A stretch of 64,000 bases of DNA, from positions 1-64,000 of the forward strand of contig NZ_JFJZ01000013.1 of NCBI RefSeq assembly GCF_002115825.1, in the 5' to 3' direction. The DNA is from Thalassospira sp. MCCC 1A01428 (GTDB taxonomy: Bacteria > Pseudomonadota > Alphaproteobacteria > Rhodospirillales > Thalassospiraceae). A model generated the notes under the pieces. The model was not told where the DNA came from, did no database searches, and worked only from the letters and a program-made list of their open reading frames with translations. Below, one piece after another: positions 1 to 12,200 of the stretch (within the stretch, counting starts at the first letter, position 1; every line of letters starts with the position of its first letter). The translations under genes were made by a program, and so were the position numbers.

Positions 1-168
1 CGGCACCGAATTGGTGGTCGCTGCAAACGAAAAATCCGACGTTGGTGTCAACGACATGCTGCCATGACGCTCGGCCAGAACAGCGCGCGGCTTGCTATAA
101 AACAGTGGCAGATTTGCACCCGCTGTTTCGGTTTTTGTCGCACCGTTCGTTTTGCTTTGCTTAGCCAA
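1..168 (-). CDS. SapC family protein, N-terminal part (runs off the window)
   Basis: An open frame on the minus strand runs from a TTG codon at 168 to the window edge without a stop (56 codons visible). The translation contains NLPLFYSKPRAVLAERHG and ends near FAATTNSVP, which matches the usual N-terminus of SapC-family proteins (a PLFY-KP block, an ERHG motif, then F-FA--TNSVP). An AGGA sits five bases before the TTG; a GTG at 180 is an alternative in-frame start. The function of SapC-like proteins is poorly defined; the name comes from an S-layer locus. It lies 47 bp downstream of the TpsA gene on the same strand, so it may be the third gene of the two-partner secretion operon. No terminator is evident between them. 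Confidence 0.68.
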   Translation of the reverse strand, partial: MAKQSKTNGATKTETAGANLPLFYSKPRAVLAERHGSMSLTPTSDFSFAATTNSVP

Positions 169-215
169 GGTATTCCTCACATTTCAGGTTAGTATTATGT
201 AATGCCCGATATGAC

Positions 216-3200
216 TTATTGGTCGTTCGACTGGATCAGATCGGTATCATCTGACTGACCACCAATCACACCAGGCTGATCACCACCCTCGGTCGTTGTG
301 CCGGTTGCCCCATCGCCAGTCGCCGTTCCGCCACTCGATGCAGCCCCGTTGCCACCTGCAATCCCGCTGGAACCTGACGGCGGTGTAACCACAACGCCTG
401 CTCCGGTCGAACCACTAACCGGTGTTGTAATCACGGTCGGGCTTGGTGCCACTGACAGATTTGTTGGTGCGGTTCCGACATTCAATACCGTCGGAGCAGC
501 AAAGGCACCCACAACGTTCGGCGTAATGCCCGTACTCGTGGTGTTCAGATTGAACAGCGCATCAACCTGAGGGGTGCTTGGCGGCTTGGGCAATGGTGTT
601 GTTTTGGTTGCTGCGGGCGGCAAATCGCGGTTCCGCCAGAAAGCATCGTTGATGTAATACGGCGCAAACTTTAACGGGCCAATTTCGTAGGAGGCATCAA
701 AACCGGTAATGCCCCCAATGGTTCCGTAAAGGTTGGCCGTACGTGCCGTCGCAACATTAAGCGATTTTACATCAATTTTCTGGTCGCTAGTGCCTTCTTT
801 GGACCCGATACGAATATCACCCGTTCCCGATGTCATGACCAAATTGGTATTTTTGCCAATCAAACCCGCAATCGTAATGTCATCGCCACTACGAATGGTG
901 ACATTGCCCGACGGCAGCGTCGCAATAACACCCGAAATCGATTGCGGCTTAACCGCAATTTCATCCAGAGGATCGGTGTCATCAACCAGTTTCAGGGTCC
1001 CAAGTTTAATCGGGCCGTTGCTGGCCGTGATATTGGCTGGCAACAGAAGCTTAAGGCCCCCGGTATAAACAAGGCCGTCAATGACCGAAATATTCGCCGT
1101 GCGGGCAAATTCGGTCACCCCGTTTACGCCTGCATTGATGGTCAGCATTCCCAAAGCATTGGTATTGCCAAGGGCGTAATCAAAGTGAGTGGTGGTATTG
1201 CCGCCATTCAGGTTTAACTTCAGCGTCAGATCCGCATGTGCAACGCTGTTCACTGTTCCCTTAAGGGACAAAGTACCATCTTGCGTGTTGATTGTGGTGT
1301 CGTCGTCAATCCAGGATGCCCCGGTAACGGTGAAATCACTGCCAACCTGGTAAGTCCCGTTCAGGGTCGTAACACCGGTATAATCCTGTGCATTTGTGGT
1401 TGTCACGTCATGGACAGAAATCGTGCTGCCCGAAACGGTCATGTTATTTACGTTGGTCGCAGCACCAGCAATAGAAACCGCCCCCGTCCCGGCTTTCATA
1501 ACCACAATGTCACTGCCGCCATCAAGTGTACCCGTCAGGGTGATATTCCCGTTGGCTGCACTGGTATCAAACGTGGTGGTCTGGGTTTCCGGTAACCCGA
1601 ATGTCACGATTTGGGCCGCCAAAGAAGCAGCACCATCAATCTGGATGGAGCCTGCCGTCAGGTTATTGAGAATACGGGTCGCCCCGGTATAGGACTGCGC
1701 CCCTTTGGTGGTGACAGCATTTACCGTAATATTGGGTGCTGTCAGTGCCAGAGTCGAACCCTGAGCATTATCGGCGTAAGCGCCATTAAACTCGATCGCC
1801 GAAGCGGCATTGACAGTTAACTGAGAGCCATTCCCAGTAATCGTTCCTAAGAAACGCACCAATCCGCCTTCGTTGTCGTCCAGTGCCTTGATGCTTGAAG
1901 CACCGGCTTTAAGATATGCGTCACCATCAATTTTAATATCGCCGATTTCAGTTTCAATCGAGCTCGGCAAGGCAATACGACGACCACCATTCTGTTTGAA
2001 GTCTTCATAAACATTGACATTGGCAGCCGAGGCAAAAACGATCTGACCATCCGTTGGTGCGTCATTCTGACTGCTCGTCGAGGTCAGAACAATGCTGTTC
2101 AACAAACGGGTTCCGCCAAGCGCGCCATTGAAATTGATCGTGCCGTAACCGGAATTGATTTCCAGACCCTGATAGTTTTGCCCGTCACTGTCGACGGCAC
2201 CGTCAAAGGTCACATTACTGTTGTTTGACGATGTATTTACCGTTGTTGAGGTTCCCAGCAAGGTCGCACCCGCAACCTTGAAGTCACCACCGGAGATATA
2301 AGTGCCCCCTCCCAGCGTGGTCGTGCCGGTATAGGTCTGTGTGCCTGAAGTGGTCACATTACCGACCGTTATATTACCACCGGTAAGGGCGATCTGGGAA
2401 ATGTGCGAGGTGGCCGAACCGATCCCAACGTCTCCGGCCCCGGCATTAACCGTAAGCGCCGTCCCCGTCTGGTCATCTTTGCCGGTGACACTGCCCGTGA
2501 TTTTGACATCACCGCCATTGGTGGATGCCAGCGTCATGGTATTTGCGCCAAGAATGGCATTTCCGTTAATGGAAATGGCCGATGCAGTCAGGTTACCATT
2601 CAGGGTCGTGGTGCCGGTATAGCTCTGGCTGCCACCTGTCGTCAGGGCGTCAGTCGAAATATTGGCTGCTGTAACCTCAAGGCTGGCAACCGTATTGCCA
2701 CCACTCAAGGCGTTGCTTAGGGCCACATCGCCGCCCATAACAGTAACGACAAGTTTCCTGCTCTCATTATTTGGCCCGTCTTCGAGCCAGACATCATGAA
2801 GGTCCACATCAAGGCTTGATGTGCCCGTTACGTAAATGTCGCCATCATGCGTTTCAAGATGGCCAGTTGAGCTGTTGGCCTTGTAGCTGGTGTAAATATT
2901 GCCCGTACCGGTTACCGTGGCGTTCAGTGTATTTACATCCGTCGAGAAGCTTTGTTCTTCGGTGCCGATCCCGGTAAAACTGGTAAGGGTTAACACGTTG
3001 GCCGTTACCACCGACTGGTCACCATCAAATTTGATCGCACCCTGCGTTGCCGTAAGCGCTACAGTGCCGGTCTGCCCGGAATTGATCGTACCAACCGTCA
3101 CATCACCAGTAGTTGCCGTAATACGTGCGGTGTGGTTCTCGCCATTCGTCGTAATGGTTGCACCGGATACGCCGACATCGTTGGTCAGGGACACGTCATT

Positions 3201-6200
3201 ATAGGCAGACAGATTAGCCTTGGTCAGCGCGCCGGTGTTGCTCACAACCAGTGCCGAGTTGGTATCACCTTCAAGAAGCTGCACATTCAATGCCTTGGCG
3301 GTACTGTTCAAAGTGGTCGTGCCACCTTGTGAACCGCTATAGATTTGAATGCCGCTGGCCCCTGTCGCTTCAAGGGTCAATTTACGCGGGTCAACATTGG
3401 TCGAGACAATATCTTTAACGCCATTCAGATATATGGCCGTCGCCGAAACCGTATCTGCCAGCGTCAATGTACCAGAAGTTGACAGCATCAGTTTGTCCAG
3501 GGTCCTGCCGGTAACGGCATCCCCCCAGGTAATATCCCCTTGGGAATAAACCATAACAGATGTCATCGCCTGGCCGTTTATCTTGTCCAGGCTCAGCGTG
3601 TCAGTTCCGCCGTTACGGATGGCGATAACAGAACCGTCACTCCCCGTGGTTGCCTCAAGGTTTTTGATAATAACCTGCAATGGCTTGCGAACGGAATTAT
3701 CGCCGCTCTCACCGTCTTCCCAGGTAAGGGCACCCACGTTGTTTTTGGCATCCAGTGTCAAGGTCCCGGCCATGATAACCGTCGAATTATCGCTGCGTGC
3801 GCTCAGGATCGAACCATTGGTTGCTTTTAGTTTAACCGTTGATGTCGATGGTTGCGTATCGGTGTCAAACGAGGTAGCCCCTGCCAGAACAGAGTTAACC
3901 GAGATGTCACCGTCACCTGCCGTCACATCAATGGTTTCGCCATCTTTCTTTGCGACAACGTTGGTCAGTGTCACAGCGTTGGTTGCCGAAAATAACAGCG
4001 AACCATCATCCAGCGACAAGGCATTCTGGCTTGTCCCCAGCGTGACACCCGCAGCATTATTGTCATCAATATACACATCACCAGCGGCAATATTACCGAT
4101 GATTTGAGAAACCGTAGTCGACAAGTGGCGCTCGGTTGTGCCAACGCCTGTACCGGCATTAACCTCAAGCGAGGAACCCACGATGCGGGTTGCATCAATG
4201 GCGTCGTCAACCACACTGCCATTCGTTGAAGTCAGCGTGATCTGACCGTCGGACGACGAGCCTTTGGCATTAATATTGCCCAGGATCAGATCGCCACCAG
4301 AGCCCGCTGTCGAAATGGTGATGTTCCCTGCCGTTGAAGCACTTCCTGCACCCGAAACCGCATTGGCAACCAGAATGGTGGCCCCCTGCGATCCCTTGAT
4401 CGAAATATTACCACCATTTGTCGACACAGACGAAAAGGTGCCATCAACTTCAGAACGCAGGTAAACACCGGCTTGGACATTTGTTGCCGATACCAGCACG
4501 CGCTGACCACTGGCGGCAATGGCATTGTCAGCCGTCCCTACGCCATTCGCGCCCGTCAGACGCACCTCAAACGCGCCAAGGGCACTGCTGGCATTCCCGG
4601 CATAAATCGCGCCATTTTGTGCTGTCAGGTTAATCTTGCCGTTATTGCCACCCGCAACCACACCGTTCGCGCCATTACTATCGCCAATGGTGATGTTACC
4701 CGATTTTGCCAAAACGATAATATCGTTCCCAACCGCATCCTGGCCCACAGACAAATCGGTCAGGGCAATATTGCCGTTCGACACGATGTCAATTGCACCA
4801 TTGGCTGTCTTCGCCACAAGTTTGTTCGACATACCGTTCTGGGCATTCAGGTAAATACTGCCTGTGCCGGTCACATCTGCGGTGAATTCCCCTGCACCAC
4901 TTCCCGACAATTGCAGGCGCGATGTATTCGACCCGATACCGTCCGATGCCGAAAGCGAAATATTACCGCTATTTAAGGAAAGTGTCGCGCCCACACCGGT
5001 ATAGATATGGCCATTCGATGCCGTCAATGTCAGGTTTTTACCAGAGCCATAAGACAATGCATCGACGGTCAGATCGCCAGACGAAATCGTAACGCTTAGA
5101 TCGCCAGTCGTCGTAATGTTGTTCAAAGCAAGGGCCGAGGCATTAGTGACATTAATGCCCCCACTTTGCGACGACGCTTCCAGCGTTTTGCTATCCATCT
5201 TAAGGGACGTTCCAGACGAACCAATCGCGGCACCGCTACCCTGGGCGGTCAGTTTGACGGACCCCGCCGTAATCAGGGAATTGCCATCTACAGCGGTAAT
5301 ATCCCCATAGTACCTGAGATCATCCTGCCCAAGATTATCCGGATTTTGATAAGAAGCCGAAAGGTTTACTGATCCATTTTCGCCGGTATTGAGGGTTCCG
5401 ACTTTCAGTGCTTCGATTGCTTTATAGGAAAAATCAAGCCCGGTAGTGTCGGTTACATTGCTCAGTGTGGTGATTCGACTACCATCCGAAACAGACCATG
5501 TAAGGTTCGTCGCCTCTATCGAAACAGTGCCTGTGCTATAATCGCTGTTGGTTTTATTGTTGCTGCGATCAATTGAAAGTTTGGACAAGTCACCTTCTGA
5601 CTTAACGAAAATATCGCCAGGGCTTCTTAAGTCCAGATCTGTCGCTGTTGTTTTTACAATGGCCCCAGTGCTACCAATATAGTCGCTGGTTGCGGAAATT
5701 ATCAGCTTGCCTGCCGTAATCAACGTATCCGAACTTGCGACTACGGCACCATTGCCTGAGGTTAAGCTGACGGTTGCGGTGCCAGCATTAATATTCCCCG
5801 TCGTCAGTGTTCCTGTCGAAGTTGAACTGGTTCCGGCTGACAAGGTTACGTCAGAAGTTGCCGAAACACTGGTCACCGTTAACCCGTAGGTCTCCGCAAT
5901 ATTGACAGAGCCTGTCGCACCCCGGTCATTGGTGGTCGCCGAAATTTGATCTAATGTGGTCGTGCCATTTCCATTTGCGGTCATTGAAATGGCGCTGACA
6001 TTACCAATGGAACCCGAAGCGATTAGCGTAACATGAGCCGTATCTGACAACGAACCGCTCAGGATCGACCCACCGGTATTTTCAAAATAGAAATCGCCAC
6101 CTTCTATCGAAACCTTTCCAAGGGCGACATCACCGGTGGTGTTCACCACCTTGGCATTGCCGTTACGTGCCGTCAGCGTTTCAAAGTTGGTGCGTCCGCT

Positions 6201-9200
6201 CAGGGCAATATCAACGTCATTATCAGCCGAAACGGTGAGTTCCCCACCATCAATGTAAATGGTCTTCTCACTGGTGCCGACTGATCCGTCGGAACTCAGG
6301 TTCACAATCGCAGCATTTATGGTCGTTTCGGGGGCATTGTCGCCATAGAGACTACCACCATTACTCGTTGCCGTAAGCTCACCAATCCCGTTAAGGTTGA
6401 TATCCTTGATTGTAACGTCACCCCCACCGGTAAGTGACAGCGTTAGACCGGTATTATCGTCAATCGTGGTATATTCAGTTCCGTTTGCCGAAGATACCAG
6501 CCCCGAAACAAGTATGTTTTCCCCGTTCGGATTATTGGGTGCCCCAAGGATACGAATTGTCGCATCGGTGCTGCCATTCGTTGTCATGGCAAGATTGCTC
6601 AGCAACCGGTCATTTACAATATAAATGTCGCTGGATGTATTGGTCGACAGGTCTGCTACCGTCAGCTTAAGAGAGGAGCCATCGCTTCCCAGCACGGCAT
6701 CGCCCTTGGTATTAAACGTTGCAGTACCCGCTGTAATATGGTTGTCGGTGGCACCAGTAATATTAGCCGGGCTGGTAAGCGTAACAGAACCGCTTAACCC
6801 GGTATCAATTGTACCAATGACCTGTGCGCGCTTGGTATTAAGATTAAAGATCAGCCCTGCGTCCGCATCCTTAACCTGGTTAACATTCGTAGTGCCGTTA
6901 TCCGTAACATCAAAGGTCAAACCAGAGGACGTCAAAATATAAACAGGCGCATCCTCCCCGCCGGTTTCCTGATCCGACGTCAAAGACAGCGATGCAAGAT
7001 GTGTGTCTTTGTTATCAACATAAACATTCGCATGCGTGTTCAGCGTCAGGTCTTTGGTTGTGGTTTTAATATGGGCTGTTGCTTCGGCACCATCCACACC
7101 AATTGATCCCGTCGAGACCAGCTTAATGCTGCGACCAGACAAAGCTGAACTGTTATAGGCAGAAATATTGTGGTCGGCACCCGTGGTCGTTATCGTAAGG
7201 GACCGCCCGTCACCGACAGCAAGTGTGCCGACCGCGATGTTGCGATCACTCGTAAAGTTAACATTCAGTCCGCTATCTTCAGTCAGATTAACCAGCTGCA
7301 TGAGCGAGCCGGTATCGTTAATCGACAGTGAAAGCCCGTGCGACTGAAGGTCGTAGACATAATGAGTGTCCGCACGATGGTTTGCCGTCACATCAAGAGA
7401 ATACAGATCTGACGCATTCGACAAAATAATATCGCCGCCAGCATCTACCGTCAGATTGGACGTTTTAGTTTTCAAGGCATTGCTGGTAACACCTATGTTC
7501 CCATCAGCCACACTCAAGTTCACGTCTCTGGCCGAAACGCCATTGGCGCCATCACTGGTCAAATTACCGTTGGTAACCTTAAGATTAATCGAACCATCAT
7601 CGCTCGTGACCGACAGATCGGAAACGGTCAAATTGCCGTTGGTAACTTCCAGATTAATCGAACCATCATCGCTCGTGACCGACAGATCGGAAACGGCCAA
7701 ATCCCCGGAATTCGACAGCATCACCGAGCTTTTAACGCTGCCCGACAGTTTATTTACATCGACCGTAAAATAGCCCGACGAAGACCGACCAACATTCCCG
7801 CCATTCAATGTCAGCTGGTCTGCCGTAATTACCGTGCTGCCCGATACCGCCCTGATAGAGTTGTCCCCGGCATTCAGGGTAAATTTGCCGCTCCCGACAT
7901 CGACCTTGGTAACGGTAACTGTTTTCGCCGCCGTAATTTCAAGATCCAGCCCGGATTGGATAATATTGTCAAGCAAAAGCCCATTGTTATCGGAATAGTA
8001 ATCGGTCGCAGAAAAATCCAGGCCTGTGCTGGTGATGGTGTAGCTAATACTGTTTGAACTATCAGCTTGATCAACATTCGCCCGATCAAGGTCCAGTTTA
8101 AGGCTGTCAAGAGTGGCGTTATTGGTAACCTTGACCTTATAGCTGGAATGAATCGACAGGTTTTGGGTTGAGGTCTTTACATCGACGGACTCGTACGAAT
8201 TCAGCGTCACGCTTCCGGCCGTAATGACGTTACTGCCAGAAGATATCGACCCATCATTACCTTGGTCAGATGCCTGGCCGGTTGTCGTCAAGGAAACAGA
8301 ACCGGTAGAAGACGTACCCGCTGTCACGGTGCCAACATTAAGGTGACGATCCGTAACCAAGGCAAAATCCAAAGCACTACCGGAAGTTAAATCCAAGGTC
8401 AGATCACTTCCGGAATCGGTAAGGGTAAGGCCCATATCTGTGAATTTATAGACCTGGGTGCCGGAACCTGTATGGCGAAGATCAAGACTAAGGGCCGACA
8501 ATGTGGCACCACTGTCATTGTCAATATAGACATTCCCTTTCGAGACAATGGAAATACCAGCCGTTTTCAACTGCAACGATTTTTCTGCACTGCCAATCGC
8601 CCCATTTGATCCCCCGGAAGACGTCTTGAGAACAACCTGGCCAGCCTCGAGTGTGCCGGTCTCGGCGGCTTGAATGTTGCTAAGCGCACCCGAACCGGTA
8701 GTGACAAGCGTTACCGTTCCGCTGGCTTTAACATCGCCCACAACAATGTTCTTGGCCGATGTCAAACTGAAATCCGTTATTACAGCGTTTTCATCTGCCA
8801 TACCGATCGTCAATTTCCCGGCGCCGTCATCGGTAACCAAGACAGGCGAATTTGTACCAAAATCGAAAATATTCTGCGTCGATACAGAACTATTAGTACT
8901 GGTCACATCGAGATGCGTTAACGTCTTTAAATTGGAAACCCGAACATCGCCACCTGCCGCAACCGACAGCTTTGCGGTATCAAGATCAAGGGCATTGCCA
9001 TCGGCGCCGATATCACCACTGGCCCCTGCTGTAAGGCTGACACTGCCTGCTGTAACTTTGGTGTTGGTATGATCACCGTCATCGAAAATGGAACCCGATG
9101 TTTTAATATCAGCCTTGCCAGAGCCAAGGGCCACCTGGCCCAATACAACATCGTTAACCGCCGTGAAGGAGAAATCCAGCGATGAACCGCCAGTGACATT

Positions 9201-12200
9201 ACCAACAGTAAGAACCGAATTTGCAGAAGAAATAGCAAAACTTTGCCCGTTAGCACCAACTTTTACATCATCCGCCAGTGTCGATTTGGCATCAATTGAA
9301 AGTTTGGTCAGCGTATTCGATGACGTAAAGGAAATACCATTAGCCGCGGTCAAGGCCACATCGGTCGCACTTGAAAGAATGTTACCAATAGAACCGGATT
9401 TGGCATCAAGAACCAGTTTGGCGGCGTCAAGTGAAGAAACATCAGCGCGGTTGATAGAGCCACTTTTCGCGACGAGGGTTAATGCCCCGGCGCCGCTGGC
9501 AACAGAAATATCTTTTACCGTTAAGTCGCCATTGCCAAGCGTATATGATGCAGAAGCCCCACCGGCCTGCATCGCAATCGTCGTTGCACCCGAGCCCGAT
9601 GTCAGGATCGAACCACCGGCCTGAAGATCAAGTTGCGCCGCAGATACAGTAAAGACATTGCTGTAATCACCGTCGCTATCGCGACCAATGTCGCCCGATG
9701 TAACGTTAACAGTGGCGCTACCACTTCCGGCATTAATCGAGCCATCACTTCCCCCAAGAAGGGAACCGTCTTTTACGGTCAGGGTAAGGTTATGATCATT
9801 GGTCTTAACCTGCCCCGCCAAAATGACATCGCCATGGTTGGCGGTCAGAACAATATCACCTGCGGCATTAAGCGACTTAACAGACAGGGCCCCGACATAA
9901 TTAGACGAACCGGTCGGGTTCCTGACATCAATATAGATCCCGCCATTGTTCGCACTTGCGCTAAGGGATTGAGCCATCAAAGAAAGATTATGATCACTGT
10001 CACCGATATGCGTTCCGGCAGAAAGTGTGATGGAATTTGCAAGCACGTTCGTCGCACTCTCGCCGTCATCTTTGATGGCACCAGTAGATTTAAGTATAAT
10101 CGAATTACTGGTGCTATAGCTGACATCAAGCGCCCCAACCGACAGATCGGCATCGGTACTGATGCCAAATGTCAGACCAGACAGATCAAACACTTTGTCA
10201 AGATGATAGCCCGTCTCAAGGTTGTGGCTCAGCGCAAATTCCAGTCCCTGTGCTTCAATCGCATACAGATTGGCGTGCTCGGAATCGGCATTACCAAGTG
10301 TCAGTGAGAATTTATCAAGGTCCGAGATATCGCGGAAATAAACGTCCGACCCGGCGTTCAGGGTAACGTCATCAGCGATCACTTCGACAGAAGCACTGCT
10401 GGTACCAATTGCTTTTTGCGCTGTCAGCGACAAGCTGCCACTGGTTGCAATACGGGTATTTGCATTGCCGTCATCTGCAATGTTACCGCCTGCCTTCAAG
10501 GTGACCTTTGCGTTAGATGTACCAACCTGCCCGACAATAAGGTTGCTGTCGGTCTCAAAGGAAACCGTCTTCAGATTCGCACTGGTAAGGTTACTCACCG
10601 AGACCGAGGTTCCATCGTCTGATACGGCAAATGCCAAATGATCCGATGTTAGCGAGATTGTATTTTGGGATTGATTTGCACTGTGGGTGTTGTCAATCGA
10701 AAGATCCGTCAGCGTAGAATTGATATTCTTAAGGTAAATATCACCGATATTTTCAATATCAAGAACCGTCGAATAGATATTAAGCGCGTGTGTAGACGAA
10801 CCAATCGCACCCTTGGCATTCAAAGTCAGTGACGGGGCGGTGATGCTGTTATCGCCATCAAGTGCAACCAGAGCGCCGCCTTCTGCTGTGAGAGAAACCT
10901 TTGGCAGGGAAGAAGAACTCCCTCCCCCAGGCATGTTTGAATCATCTGTCTCAGGAACCGCCTGAAGGTCGATTTTTCCAATCGTCATATCACCGGCTTT
11001 GTTGGTAATCTCGATTGAACTGGTCGACAGGCCAGTCTGAACATTCTTGACCGTCAACGCATCCGTTTCAACGATCTCAAGGTTTTTGCTGGCACCCACG
11101 GTCGTAATATCAACCGTATTAACCGTGGTTGTCAGACTATTAGTTGAATTATTAGACGCAGATGCCAAAACAGTAGCCGAAACCACCAGATCGTCGCCCT
11201 TTAGATCATCGGCATTAACATAACCGTTGGTCAGCGTAAGGGTAACGTCACCCTCGGCGCCGGCATCCAGCGCATCAATATCAAGGAATGCAGCCGTCTC
11301 CGGGGTTGCGGCAGAATCAACCACAATTGCAATATTACCCGAATTGCCACTGCTTGACCCACTATAGGTATCGTGCCCGATATCATTGATTTTGGTGCTG
11401 GTATGAGTGGTCAGCCCGATCTCGCCATTTGCGGCCTGAACCTTCTTGAAGGTCACCGTTCCACTTGTCGCTGTCGCGTCAAGATAGATATTATTTGCAG
11501 CGAATAAACTAAGTTCACGGGCGTTGGTGGAAAGTGCGCGCCCGGATTTCCCTAGGCTGCCTTTGTCGCCCTCGCCCGCCTGCAAAGTCAGCTTTGCGGC
11601 ATCGATAAAAGTTGAATCATCACCGTCATCAACAACATCGTTGCCAAACGACGCTATCCCAATCTCACCCGCGCCAACCGAAACATGTCCAAGTGTTATC
11701 CTATATGTCGAAGCCACAAGGGACGTAAACTCGGCCCCGCCGCCTGCGACAAAATTGACAACAGAAAGGCCGCTATCGTCCGCATCATTGTTATAAATAC
11801 GAATACCGCCCGTTTCGGTGGTCACATTCAAGGTGCTAATATCTGTCGCAAGAGCCTGATTGCCGCCCGAGACGCCCGTAATGCCATCACGCGCGGCAAT
11901 GGTCAAAGCACTGGCCGTAACTTTGCCACCTTCTGCTCCGGCTATCGATCCCTTGCTCGCTGTTAGCGAAACATCGCCCGCGCCAACATTGATGGTGCCA
12001 AGGGTCAGACTTTTTTCACCGCTAAAGGTGAAATTCAGACTAGAGGTGTGGGTTAAAATTGTGTTCAGAACATAGGCATCAGCGGTATCGGTCAGATCAA
12101 AAGACTGGAATTCTTGACTTGTTGTAAGCTGATAGGTCTGGGTATCGGTTGACAACAAATGATCGAGCGAAAGATTAAGCGATTTCAAGGGCGCGGAAAC

